Shown here piece by piece: positions 1 to 7,649 of a stretch of DNA of 45,823 bases. This DNA is from Paenibacillus zeirhizosphaerae (GTDB lineage: Bacteria; Bacillota; Bacilli; Paenibacillales; Paenibacillaceae). A program made the position numbers and the translations under genes. Location: assembly GCF_030705605.1 (NCBI RefSeq), contig NZ_JAPCKK010000033.1:1-45823 (forward strand). Reading direction: 5' to 3'. Each line of letters opens with the position of its first letter. The stretch's first letter is position 1. Below the pieces are notes generated by a model. The model was not told the DNA's origin. It saw only the letters and a list, made by a program, of their open reading frames with translations, and did not search any database.

Positions 1-108
1 CCGCCGCTAACTTCTGAAGAAGCAAGCTTCTTCATCCGTCCGCTCGACTTGCATGTATTAGGCACGCCGCCAGCGTTCGTCCTGAGCCAGGATCAAACTC
101 TCCATGAA
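1..108 (-). rRNA. rrs: 16S rRNA, 5' end (partial)
   Basis: Read on the minus strand, this is the canonical 5' end of bacterial 16S rRNA: the GAGTTTGATCCTGGCTCAG segment followed by the GACGAACGCTGGCGGCGTGCC region. The gene runs off the left edge, so only about 108 bases of the roughly 1,550 are present. I placed the mature 5' end eight bases before GAGTTTGATC by analogy with E. coli and B. subtilis; it could be off by a few bases. It belongs to an rRNA operon reading leftwards, driven by the tandem promoters near 331-456. Confidence 0.97.
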
Positions 109-109
109 A

Positions 110-127
110 GATCATCCGAAGATGATC
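110..127 (-). other. Pre-16S hairpin with UUCG tetraloop
   Basis: Minus-strand RNA has a perfect 7-bp stem GAUCAUC/GAUGAUC closed by a UUCG tetraloop, ending just before the mature 16S 5' end. It probably forms part of the pre-16S leader structure used in processing or folding. The stem is seen directly; the role is inferred. Farther upstream (about 200-300) the leader holds a GAUCUUUGAAAACU stretch of the kind found before 16S genes in Bacilli. Confidence 0.6.
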
Positions 128-330
128 CATTGCAAGAGCGATAAGCTCATTTTGAATCTGACGAGATAAAATATCTCAATGATCCGTTCCGGTTTTCATA
201 CTGTCATAGACATGTACCAAAAACCTTCACGGGGCGATTTCACTTCGTGAAATCTACTCACTCGTTGTTCAGTTTTCAAAGATCAAACACTTGCTTTCTT
301 TCACCACCGCATCTCAGCGGCGACTTAAAT

Positions 331-360
331 AATATAACACACAACCTTCAAACGAGTCAA
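331..360 (-). promoter_or_regulatory. rRNA operon promoter, proximal
   Basis: On the minus strand, TTGACT (355-360) and TATATT (331-336) are separated by 18 bases, a strong sigma-A-type promoter. Transcription would start near 324, about 215 bases before mature 16S. It is the second of two tandem promoters; paired rrn promoters are usual in Bacilli. Confidence 0.75.
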
Positions 361-426
361 CAACTTTTTTGAGAAAGTATTTTTTGTCGTTTGTTGAATC
401 ACTTATAGCCCAAAACAACAGAAGTA

Positions 427-456
427 AATGTATCACAGATTTATTTATTTCGTCAA
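427..456 (-). promoter_or_regulatory. rRNA operon promoter, distal
   Basis: On the minus strand, TTGACG (451-456) and TACATT (427-432) are separated by 18 bases. With the promoter at 331-360 it forms a tandem pair about 96 bases apart. The AT-rich stretch between and above them fits an UP-element-rich rrn control region. It begins only about 35 bases after the bofA stop codon, and I see no convincing terminator between. Confidence 0.65.
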
Positions 457-490
457 CTAAGATTTTTTTGGGGGCATTCACCTCCCCCAT

Positions 491-757
491 TCAACTAAAT
501 AAAACCAACTTCAATCCATACAGCAGACCAACTCCCGGCAATCCCAGTATGGCCACAGTGCCTATAGTTACCGCATTAAGAGGAATGTGCACCTGGGTAA
601 CCCAGCCGGAGTAGTTAACAATATAAATGCCGATTGCGGCGATTGCCAGATGTGCGCCAAAGGTCGCTAGCCAGCCGAGTCTAGCTTTTTTCATAACAAA
701 CAAATAACCCAACAGCAGGACAGAAATAGACAGAACCACCCATGCGATCATTTTCAT
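491..757 (-). CDS. bofA: BofA, pro-sigma-K processing inhibitor
   Basis: The 88-residue protein has two hydrophobic stretches (about residues 2-20 and 32-85 in part), the size and layout of BofA (87 aa in B. subtilis). In B. subtilis BofA sits in the outer forespore membrane with SpoIVFA and holds the SpoIVFB protease inactive until the sigma-G signal arrives. The ATG overlaps the stop codon of the preceding gene in an ATGA arrangement, so translation is probably coupled. Position recR-yaaL-bofA-rrn is exactly that of B. subtilis, which supports the call as much as the sequence does. Confidence 0.88.
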   Translation of the reverse strand: MKMIAWVVLSISVLLLGYLFVMKKARLGWLATFGAHLAIAAIGIYIVNYSGWVTQVHIPLNAVTIGTVAILGLPGVGLLYGLKLVLFS

Positions 758-1053
758 TCAGCTTTCCTCCCTCTGCCCCAGGCGATTCCTTCTATTGCCC
801 ACGCGATATCCGCAGGAATTTGGAGACGATGAAGCTTGCTCTGTTTAGCTTTTTTCAATTGGATTTGGTACTTTCTTTCGGCTGCTTCGAGTACAAAAAT
901 AGCGTAATCAATCTGATCCTCTCCGACAGCTTCTTGAAACATGCGTTGAGCTCTTACCCAGTCCGCGTGAGCCGCGCACACATCCGCAAACAACTCTGTC
1001 TGATATTCAATGCTATCGGGCCCGCCTAGTTTTCTTTTATTCCAGGTCCACAC
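754..1053 (-). CDS. yaaL: YaaL-like DUF2508 protein
   Basis: Small, highly charged, mostly helical protein (about 99 aa) between recR and bofA, the place of yaaL in B. subtilis. I chose the GTG at 1053 because GGGAG lies eight bases upstream and because it removes a 37-residue N-terminal extension that has no ribosome site; the open frame extends to 1164. Function is unknown in the family. The stop codon overlaps the bofA start (ATGA). A strong terminator lies upstream, after recR, so yaaL-bofA may have a separate promoter that I could not identify. Confidence 0.7.
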   Translation of the reverse strand: MWTWNKRKLGGPDSIEYQTELFADVCAAHADWVRAQRMFQEAVGEDQIDYAIFVLEAAERKYQIQLKKAKQSKLHRLQIPADIAWAIEGIAWGRGRKAE

Positions 1054-1175
1054 TTCGCTCACTCCCAACCGATGTTGCTCGGCATTTGCCCCTGCCGTCT
1101 CTACATACATATTCGGAGAATGGACAAACTTAGAACCCATATTGGGGACCCATGCGGAAATCAATTTAGAGCCGT

Positions 1176-1214
1176 AAAATAAAAATGGGCCAGCCAGAAA
1201 TCTCTGGCCAGCCC
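1176..1214 (-). terminator. Terminator after recR
   Basis: A 12-bp stem with two wobble pairs and a 4-base loop (1187-1214) is followed on the minus strand by a T-rich run (1176-1186). It would end the dnaX-ebfC-recR transcript just after the recR stop codon. Confidence 0.85.
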
Positions 1215-1219
1215 GTTCT

Positions 1220-1819
1220 CTAATTCAATTGGCGTCTTCCCTCAAGCGCTTTGGATAAGGTCACCTCATCGGCGTATTCCAAATCCCCGCCTACTGGAAG
1301 CCCGTGCGCAATACGGGTAACGGTAATTTCAAAAGGCTTGACCAACCGTGAAATGTACATGGCGGTCGCCTCACCCTCAATATTGGGGTTAGTCGCTAAA
1401 ATCAACTCTTTCACCCGCTCGTCACTCAAACGGGTAAGCAGTTCCTTAAGCCGGATATCTTCAGGCCCCACACCCTCCATCGGCGAAATTGCACCCTGCA
1501 GCACGTGGTAGTACCCGTCATACTCCTTCGTTCTCTCCATGGCGACCAGATCCTTGGAATCCTGAACGACGCATATAATAGACGAGTCCCTCGTTTTATC
1601 CTGGCATATCCGGCATGGATCCGTATCCGTGATATTGCAGCAGACCGAGCAGTAATGGAGATTTCGTTTGACACTCACCAAGGCCTTGGCAAAATCGATC
1701 ACGTTATCTTCCTGCATGTTCAGCACGTGAAAGGCGAGTCGGGCGGCGGTTTTCGGGCCAACGCCCGGCAGGCGGGTAAATGCATCGATCAGCTTTGCAA
1801 TCGGCTCCGGATAATACAA
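1220..1819 (-). CDS. recR: Recombination mediator RecR
   Basis: At 199 aa it has the full RecR layout: helix-hairpin-helix near residues 8-30 (RLPGVGPKTAARLA), a four-cysteine zinc motif (C57, C60, C69, C72), and a TOPRIM domain from about residue 79 that contains the conserved NPNIEGEATA segment. RecR works with RecO to load RecA on gaps and ends during recombinational repair. The order dnaX-ebfC-recR is conserved widely in bacteria; the 27-base gap to ebfC indicates one transcript. Confidence 0.97.
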   Translation of the reverse strand: MYYPEPIAKLIDAFTRLPGVGPKTAARLAFHVLNMQEDNVIDFAKALVSVKRNLHYCSVCCNITDTDPCRICQDKTRDSSIICVVQDSKDLVAMERTKEYDGYYHVLQGAISPMEGVGPEDIRLKELLTRLSDERVKELILATNPNIEGEATAMYISRLVKPFEITVTRIAHGLPVGGDLEYADEVTLSKALEGRRQLN

Positions 1820-1846
1820 TAGTCTATTGCTCCTTCGTTCTATAGA

Positions 1847-2158
1847 TTAGAACAGGCCTGGAATCTTCATTCCGCCTGTAAATTTGCTCATATCATTATT
1901 AGCAACCTCGTCAGCTTTGACCAGCGCGTCATTCACAGCAGTCAACACAAGATCCTGCAGCATTTCAACATCATCAGGATCAACAGCTTCAGGCTTGATG
2001 GCAATGGACAGAATTTTCTTGTGCCCGTTGGCCTGTACCGTAACCACGCCGCCTCCGGAAGTGCCTTCCACCACTTTTTCCCCAAGCTGTTCCTGAGCCT
2101 TGAGCATTTGCTCCTGCATCTTCTTAACCTGCTTCATCATCTGGTTCATGTTATTCAT
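1847..2158 (-). CDS. ebfC: YbaB/EbfC nucleoid-associated protein
   Basis: The 103-residue protein starts with the methionine-rich helix MNNMNQMMKQ typical of the YbaB/EbfC family (YaaK in B. subtilis). These proteins form dimers that bind DNA with little sequence specificity. The central GGGVVTVQANG segment and the acidic PDDVEML region match the family. It sits between dnaX and recR with short gaps (about 40 and 27 bases), the usual operon. The family assignment is firm; its exact role in the cell is not. Confidence 0.93.
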   Translation of the reverse strand: MNNMNQMMKQVKKMQEQMLKAQEQLGEKVVEGTSGGGVVTVQANGHKKILSIAIKPEAVDPDDVEMLQDLVLTAVNDALVKADEVANNDMSKFTGGMKIPGLF

Positions 2159-2198
2159 TTCGCGTCATCCCCTTAAACTAAAATAAGAAAGTTACAGC

Positions 2199-3929
2199 TC
2201 ATTCCTTGATTACGACGAGGTCTTCGCCAAAGAGCTCAATCGCCTCATCAATCCAGGGTTCCTTGGACTTCCCCGGCCCATCGCCTTCATGCTCCAGCTT
2301 AAACTCTTCTTCCGGATGGGTATTAGCCCCTTCAATAGCCGTCAACCAATCCCGCTGCATCATCGTGACCAGCCGCAGGGACTTGCCAAGCTGTTCATTA
2401 AGCACCCTTTCGATCACTTGCCTGTTCGCCTGCTTCTCAGTTGTCTCCCTGTGAATATTATTTTTGAAAGCCACCAAAACAGCATCCTCGTACAGCGATA
2501 CAGGCTCACCGTCCATAAACCAGGCATGCACAGTGACCTTCTCTTCTTTTACCCGCTGTAAAATTTGGCTCCACTTGCGGGCAGCCTCCAAAAATTCAGG
2601 ACTGGACTTCGCGCCTATAAATTCATTCAACTGGGAAGGCAGCTTGGCCGGGGTCGAAATCCGCGGAGCAGGCGCCCTTGAAGCCGCTGGTCGATTCCCC
2701 GCACTCTCTTGTCCACTCCCACCGGAAAGCCCCGCCTGCAACGCGCGTTCCAGCTTCTTCTCCATCTCCGACAGTTGTCTCTTAAGGGTCGCGATCTCCC
2801 CGCTGTCTACCGCGGAAGCTTGCCCCTCCCGATGGGAGGGCATCTGCTGAATGCTGCACAACTTTAATAAAGCGACCTCAAACAACGTCTGAGGCTGCAC
2901 AGCATATTTCATTTCACTCTGATAACGATTGAGCGTATCCATCATCTGAAACAGCTGTTCTTTCGTAAATAATGCAGCCACTTCCTGAAACTGGGCCGGC
3001 TCCAACACTCTTTCCGTCAGCTTATCCGCCTGCGGCACCATTTTGATCATGAGCAGGTCACGGAAATAATATAACAGATTTTCCATGCATTTATCGGCAC
3101 TTTTACCCTCTTGCATGAAACCTTCAATCATCTGCAAAACTGTGGCAACATCTTCCTGATGCAGCGCTTTGGCAAGCTTGCTGAACTGCTCGGAAGGAAT
3201 GCCTCCGGTCATATCGATGACCTGCCGATAAGTAACCCGTCCATCCGTGAAGGAAGATATTTGATCCAGTACACTCAGCGCATCGCGCATACCTCCGTCG
3301 GATAAACGCGCAATATACTGCAACGCATCACGGTCCGCTTCGATATTCTCCTGTCTGCAAATCAAATCCAGACGATCTGTCTGCTCCTCCAGTGACACAC
3401 GCCGAAAATCAAAACGCTGGCATCGGGAAATAATAGTGGCAGGAAGCCGATGAGGCTCAGTGGTTGCTAAAATAAACATGACGTGAGGAGGCGGTTCTTC
3501 GAGCGTCTTAAGCAGAGCGTTGAACGCTTCCGTTGTCAGCATATGCACTTCATCAATGATATACACTTTTTGCCGAACTTCCGTCGGCGCATACTTCACT
3601 TTATCCCGTAGATCACGGATTTCTTCAACACCACGGTTGGAGGCCGCATCAATCTCCTGGACGTCCATAACCGCCCCGGCTGTTATCCGCTTACAGGATT
3701 CACACTCATTGCAGGGCTCAGTCGCCGGACCACGGTCGCAGTTCACTGCCTTGGCCAATATTTTGGCTGCACTTGTCTTGCCGGTACCCCGGGGACCGCT
3801 GAACAGATATGCATGGGATGTTCGTCCCTCTCGGATGGCATTCTGCAAGGTCTGGATAATATGCTGCTGTCCTACCATGTCTTGAAACGACTGAGGCCGC
3901 CAAGCACGGTACAACGCTATATGTTCCAA
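2199..3929 (-). CDS. dnaX: DNA polymerase III subunit tau/gamma
   Basis: This is the clamp-loader ATPase of 576 aa, close to the B. subtilis length (563). Walker A is at about 45-52 (GPRGTGKT), the zinc module has C64, C73, C76 and C79, Walker B is IIDEVH at about 124-129, and the SRC sensor motif follows near 165. Residues beyond about 370 form the variable tau-type C-terminal region. I saw no programmed-frameshift signal of the E. coli kind, so probably only full-length tau is made. It is the first gene of dnaX-ebfC-recR. Confidence 0.97.
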   Translation of the reverse strand: MEHIALYRAWRPQSFQDMVGQQHIIQTLQNAIREGRTSHAYLFSGPRGTGKTSAAKILAKAVNCDRGPATEPCNECESCKRITAGAVMDVQEIDAASNRGVEEIRDLRDKVKYAPTEVRQKVYIIDEVHMLTTEAFNALLKTLEEPPPHVMFILATTEPHRLPATIISRCQRFDFRRVSLEEQTDRLDLICRQENIEADRDALQYIARLSDGGMRDALSVLDQISSFTDGRVTYRQVIDMTGGIPSEQFSKLAKALHQEDVATVLQMIEGFMQEGKSADKCMENLLYYFRDLLMIKMVPQADKLTERVLEPAQFQEVAALFTKEQLFQMMDTLNRYQSEMKYAVQPQTLFEVALLKLCSIQQMPSHREGQASAVDSGEIATLKRQLSEMEKKLERALQAGLSGGSGQESAGNRPAASRAPAPRISTPAKLPSQLNEFIGAKSSPEFLEAARKWSQILQRVKEEKVTVHAWFMDGEPVSLYEDAVLVAFKNNIHRETTEKQANRQVIERVLNEQLGKSLRLVTMMQRDWLTAIEGANTHPEEEFKLEHEGDGPGKSKEPWIDEAIELFGEDLVVIKE

Positions 3930-3979
3930 TTCGCGTTACCCTCTTTCAACATCACTTTCGTGACCTTCGTCGTTACTAC

Positions 3980-4008
3980 ATTATACTATATTCCCGTATG
4001 AATCTAAA
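3980..4008 (-). promoter_or_regulatory. dnaX operon promoter candidate
   Basis: On the minus strand, TTTAGA (4003-4008) and a perfect TATAAT (3980-3985) are separated by 17 bases. It lies between the SRP RNA terminator and dnaX, with a leader of about 45 bases. The -35 box is only a moderate match. Confidence 0.6.
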
Positions 4009-4034
4009 CTTTAACCTTCCCTAGTCCAGATACA

Positions 4035-4067
4035 CAAAAAAACACCTTTTGCTTCAGGCAAAAGATG
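4035..4067 (-). terminator. Terminator of the SRP RNA gene
   Basis: A 10-bp stem with a single U-G pair and a 5-base loop (4043-4067) is followed on the minus strand by a run of T. It ends the SRP RNA transcript about 36 bases beyond the mature 3' end. Confidence 0.85.
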
Positions 4068-4102
4068 CTGTGTGCTATCATCAATAAATTATAATTATTA
4101 AG

Positions 4103-4369
4103 CCGTGCACCTGTTATTGATGATTGCGATCCAAGCGGCAAACCTGCGCCGCAACTCGGGCTAGGCCACCCTCCGGCACATGAGCGGGCCTGCTTATGGC
4201 TGCTTCCTTCCGGACCTGACCAGGTTCACAAGTACTCATTGCGGAGGACCCAACCGTCAACATTGTGCGCAGGGACCAGCCTCACATCGACAACACCTCT
4301 AACAGGAATTCAACCTCGCTATAGCGGATTGCGAGTTACAGGGCACCGCTACCTCCCCGTCTAGCACGG
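4103..4369 (-). ncRNA. scr: Signal recognition particle RNA, large type
   Basis: Read on the minus strand, the 5' part has the GTGCTAGACGGGGAGGTAGC motif of Gram-positive SRP RNA, and the middle holds the helix-8 core with GGTCAGGTCCGGAAGGAAGC. The terminal CCGTGC (4364-4369) pairs with GCACGG (4103-4108), which sets the ends and gives 267 nt, close to the 271-nt scRNA of B. subtilis. This is the Alu-domain-containing form of spore-forming Firmicutes. Position directly upstream of dnaX is the same as in B. subtilis. It binds Ffh for co-translational membrane targeting. Confidence 0.96.
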
Positions 4370-4377
4370 TGAAAATA

Positions 4378-4406
4378 AGTATATCTTATGCATGTACAAA
4401 AATCAA
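4378..4406 (-). promoter_or_regulatory. SRP RNA promoter
   Basis: On the minus strand, TTGATT (4401-4406) and TATACT (4378-4383) are separated by 17 bases, and the RNA begins about 9 bases downstream. Both spacing and start position fit. Confidence 0.75.
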
Positions 4407-4435
4407 CCGTCATTAAATGGGCTTTCTTCACGCAA

Positions 4436-4467
4436 CAAAAAAGACCTCTGCACAAGGCAAAGGTCTT
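4436..4467 (-). terminator. Terminator after rpmE
   Basis: An 11-bp stem with one wobble pair and a 5-base loop (4441-4467) is followed on the minus strand by six T. It separates rpmE from the SRP RNA promoter. Confidence 0.85.
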
Positions 4468-4505
4468 TCCAATCACGGCTGCTTGCCGCATAACGGCACA
4501 CCGGA

Positions 4506-4703
4506 TTATATTCCGTATTTCTTCTTAAATCTATCGACACGTCCGCCAGCGTCAACAAACTTCTGTTTGCCTGTAAAGAACGGATGGCAGTTAGAGCAAA
4601 TCTCCACGCGCAGATCTTCTTTGACGGAGCCTGTTTCAAACGTGTTGCCACAAGCGCATGTTACAGATGTAACGTGGTACTTCGGTTGAATAGCTTCTTG
4701 CAT
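4506..4703 (-). CDS. rpmE: Ribosomal protein bL31, zinc-binding form
   Basis: The ATG at 4703 has AGAGGTG seven bases upstream and gives 65 aa, the normal length (66 in B. subtilis); the frame remains open to 4766 without a better start. Four cysteines in CxC (16, 18) and CxxC (36, 39) arrangement identify the zinc-containing C+ form, which in Bacilli is replaced by a zinc-free paralog under zinc limitation. The gene has its own promoter and terminator. Confidence 0.95.
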   Translation of the reverse strand: MQEAIQPKYHVTSVTCACGNTFETGSVKEDLRVEICSNCHPFFTGKQKFVDAGGRVDRFKKKYGI

Positions 4704-4766
4704 GTGTTTCACCTCTTTCCGCCCTGAGCATCTTATCAGCCCAGAGTTATATGGACATATGATCAC

Positions 4767-4795
4767 ATTATATCACCCATTGCAACGATCCGCAA
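4767..4795 (-). promoter_or_regulatory. rpmE promoter
   Basis: On the minus strand, TTGCGG (4790-4795) and a perfect TATAAT (4767-4772) are separated by 17 bases. It lies in the short gap after the radical SAM gene and gives a leader of about 55 bases. Confidence 0.7.
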
Positions 4796-4813
4796 TGATT
4801 TTTCCATGAGGCT

Positions 4814-6091
4814 TCAACGGGACATAACCGGCACCTTCGGCCGGTCCTGGCCAAGCGGTGGCACATGAGTATATGAGCCGATGACAACATCAGGAAGCTC
4901 CTGCCGGTAAATCTCCAGCATCTGCTTCATCCCCAAGACTTCGCCCTGCGCAGGCGGTATGAGCTCCAGATAAGCTTCCGGATCGATGTTGAGATTGCGC
5001 ATCTGAATCAGCTTCAGCTTGGTACGCTTGGCAAATTCGATCATCGCCTCAATCTCCTCCTCCCGGTCAGTTACCCCCGGAAAGATCAAATAATTAATCG
5101 AGGTATAGACACCCTGCTCGGCCGCATACTTCATAGATTTCTCTACATTGGCCAAGGTGTAGGCGCGCGGCTTGTAGTACGCATTATAATGATCGTCCAG
5201 CGCACTGATCGTGCTCACCCGCATAAGATCAAGCCCTGCATCCACAATCCCTCGGATATGATCATTCAATCCGGCATTCGTGTTGATATTAATATACCCC
5301 ATGTCCGTGGTTTTACGGACTTCCCGGATCGCTTCAATGATCAGCTTGGCCTGCGTGGAAGGCTCACCCTCACACCCTTGTCCGAAGCTGATAATGGATT
5401 CAGGGGTTTTCAGATGCTCCAGCATGACCTCTACGATTTCCTCCACCCGAGGCCGGAAATTCATACGGGTCTGCGGAGAAACGAATCCGCTGTCATCCGG
5501 CTGCTCGGAAATGCATCCGAAGCATCCCGCATTACAGGAATAGGATACCGGCACACCACCTTCCCAACGGTTCAGGAAAGTGTTCGAAGAGGTCAGGCAT
5601 TCATAACCGAGCGCACAATTGGATAAATGCTGATACAGACGGTTATCCGGATACTGCTCTACCAGACGCTCCACACCCAACCTTACCTGATCACGGTCGC
5701 AGTTGTCCGGATTCCACTTATCCGGCTGGTCGCTCTGTTCCGCTGTAACGTAGAACGACCCGTCTTTCCACACGACAGCCGAATATCCAAATAACGGGAG
5801 GCGGTATTCTTTATCCGCCTTCACATACCCCGGCAAGCAGAGGCGTGTGAATCCTTGGGGAAGAAGGGCACCTACCGCTTGTACATTTCCGGGCAGCGGC
5901 ACCATTTCCCCTGTATTCGGATCCATTCCCACCGGCCGGGTATTCGGCAGTCCAACCAGGGTCGCTCCATCCGGGAGCGGAATCAGTTCTTCCTCCATAA
6001 TCTCCACAATCATATCCGCACTGCGTGCGAGACCGTACAGCGATGGATGATCAAAGACGTTCCCCTTCTCATCAGCGTATACCAAATACAT
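4814..6091 (-). CDS. Radical SAM protein of unknown function
   Basis: The 425-residue protein carries a radical SAM cluster motif CNAGCFGC at C186, C190 and C193 (CX3CX2C), followed by the SAM-binding region with SFGQGCEGEP near 240 and the barrel strand INTNAGLN. These enzymes bind a [4Fe-4S] cluster and cleave S-adenosylmethionine to start radical chemistry. Residues 1-180 form a long N-terminal part that I do not recognise, with more cysteines at 85, 131, 159 and 165. Its substrate cannot be told from sequence. AAAGGAG precedes the ATG. It sits 56 bases after rho and before rpmE, a position with no counterpart in B. subtilis. Confidence 0.82.
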   Translation of the reverse strand: MYLVYADEKGNVFDHPSLYGLARSADMIVEIMEEELIPLPDGATLVGLPNTRPVGMDPNTGEMVPLPGNVQAVGALLPQGFTRLCLPGYVKADKEYRLPLFGYSAVVWKDGSFYVTAEQSDQPDKWNPDNCDRDQVRLGVERLVEQYPDNRLYQHLSNCALGYECLTSSNTFLNRWEGGVPVSYSCNAGCFGCISEQPDDSGFVSPQTRMNFRPRVEEIVEVMLEHLKTPESIISFGQGCEGEPSTQAKLIIEAIREVRKTTDMGYININTNAGLNDHIRGIVDAGLDLMRVSTISALDDHYNAYYKPRAYTLANVEKSMKYAAEQGVYTSINYLIFPGVTDREEEIEAMIEFAKRTKLKLIQMRNLNIDPEAYLELIPPAQGEVLGMKQMLEIYRQELPDVVIGSYTHVPPLGQDRPKVPVMSR

Positions 6092-6147
6092 AGCGGAACT
6101 CCTTTCGTTCCTTCAAGCGTTGTAGCTTTTGAGGTCTGTTTGTAAAT

Positions 6148-7479
6148 TTATCCATTCGTAGTAGCTGATACCGTAGCTGGCGCCGATCTTGTCGTTCTGC
6201 GCTGACCGCTGCCGCTGTTGGTTCCCCCTACCGAAGCTGAAGTGTCAAAGGATGCCAAGAACTCGGGATTCGTTTTAGTATTGCGCAGCTTTTTCAGGAA
6301 GCCTTCTACAAACTCATAACTTTCCGTCATATTTTTACGGATGGCCCAAATCGTGTCCAGCTCTTCCTTATTAAGCAGAACTTCTTCACGGCGTGTTCCC
6401 GAGCGTCTGATATCAATGGCAGGGAATACACGGCGCTCAGCCAGCTTGCGGTCAAGATGCAGCTCCATATTGCCCGTACCCTTAAATTCTTCATAAATGA
6501 TGTCATCCATACGTGAACCTGTATCAATCAGTGCAGTAGCCAGGATGGTCAGGCTGCCGCCCTCCTCCACATTCCGGGCAGAGCCAAAGAACCGCTTCGG
6601 ACGGTGAAATGCCGCCGGATCGATACCACCGCTCAGCGTGCGGCCGGAAGGTGGGATGACCAGATTGTAGGCGCGTGCAAGCCGCGTAATACTGTCCAAC
6701 AAAATAACAACGTCCTTCTTCGCCTCCACGAGACGAAGCGCGCGCTCCAGCACCAGCTCAGCCACCTTGATGTGATTCTCGGGCAGCTCGTCAAACGTCG
6801 AAGCCACAACCTCCCCTTTCACCGAACGCGACATATCGGTTACTTCTTCAGGGCGTTCATCGATCAAAAGAACAAACAATTCGATCTCGGGATTGTTGGT
6901 TGAGATGCTGTTGGCAATTTCTTTGAGGAGTAACGTCTTCCCAGCTTTTGGAGGAGCTACGATCAAACCGCGCTGTCCTAATCCAACAGGGGCAAGTATA
7001 TCCATGATTCGCGTAGACAAATTGTTGGGGGAGGTTTCGAGAACTAGCTTAGTCTGCGGATACAGTGGAGTTAGTGCCGGAAAATGCAGTCGTTCTGCCG
7101 CATGCTCTGGACTTTCACCATTGACGGCATTCACCTGGAGCAGTCCGAAGTAACGTTCATTCTCCTTGGGGGCACGGCATTTACCGGATACCAGATCTCC
7201 CGTTCGAAGATCAAACTTTCGGATTTGGGAGGCCGATATATAAATATCCTCGGCGCTTGGGAGATAGTTAATCGGCCTCAGGAATCCGTACCCTTCAGGC
7301 AGAATCTCCAGAACTCCCTGCATGAACATCAGGCCGCTCTGTTCCGCCTGAGCCCTCAGAATGGCAAAAATCAATTCTTTCTTCTTCAACTGACCGTAAT
7401 ACGGGATTTGATACTGCTTGGCAAGCTTGTATAGCTCAGTCAGCTTCATTTCTTCCAAATCGGATATTTGCAGATCCAT
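6148..7479 (-). CDS. rho: Transcription termination factor Rho
   Basis: At 443 aa it has the N-terminal helical and cold-shock-like RNA-binding region (residues 1-120), Walker A APPKAGKT at about 175-182, Walker B VVILLDSITRLARAY, and the C-terminal RSGTRREE region. Rho is a hexameric RNA helicase that ends untranslated transcripts. AGGTGG lies upstream of the ATG. The neighbours murA, rho and rpmE match B. subtilis, except that glpX, which lies between murA and rho there, is missing here. A short Ser/Thr/Gly-rich tail follows the core. Confidence 0.97.
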   Translation of the reverse strand: MDLQISDLEEMKLTELYKLAKQYQIPYYGQLKKKELIFAILRAQAEQSGLMFMQGVLEILPEGYGFLRPINYLPSAEDIYISASQIRKFDLRTGDLVSGKCRAPKENERYFGLLQVNAVNGESPEHAAERLHFPALTPLYPQTKLVLETSPNNLSTRIMDILAPVGLGQRGLIVAPPKAGKTLLLKEIANSISTNNPEIELFVLLIDERPEEVTDMSRSVKGEVVASTFDELPENHIKVAELVLERALRLVEAKKDVVILLDSITRLARAYNLVIPPSGRTLSGGIDPAAFHRPKRFFGSARNVEEGGSLTILATALIDTGSRMDDIIYEEFKGTGNMELHLDRKLAERRVFPAIDIRRSGTRREEVLLNKEELDTIWAIRKNMTESYEFVEGFLKKLRNTKTNPEFLASFDTSASVGGTNSGSGQRRTTRSAPATVSATTNG

Positions 7480-7573
7480 ATAATAACCACCTATTCAATT
7501 AATAAGTCCATAAAGATAGGACAACATCTTCATCAATCTATTTTTACCCAAAAAGACATAAATTATGCAGCAA

Positions 7574-7612
7574 AAGGGCAGACGCAAGGGCTTTTTTACT
7601 TCCTCGCGTCGG
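7574..7612 (-). other. Hairpin between murA and rho
   Basis: Minus-strand RNA can form a 9-bp stem (GACGCGAGG with CCTTGCGTC, one G-U pair) around an A-rich loop of about 12 bases. Only a weak T-run follows (TTTT after GCCC), so it may be a leaky murA terminator or part of the rho leader. The rest of the 170-base gap between the genes is AT-rich, with no promoter I can place confidently. Confidence 0.35.
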
Positions 7613-7649
7613 CTATTACAGTTCACCCAACACCACTACCGGAGCGATA

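Noticed and set aside
470..488. Terminator after bofA
   Set aside because: GGGGG/CCCCC can pair, but on the minus strand it is followed by A, not T; the T-run lies on the other strand with no gene ending there.
2199..3929. Programmed frameshift in dnaX to make gamma
   Set aside because: No A-rich slippery heptamer followed by a stem was found in the region after the ATPase domain.
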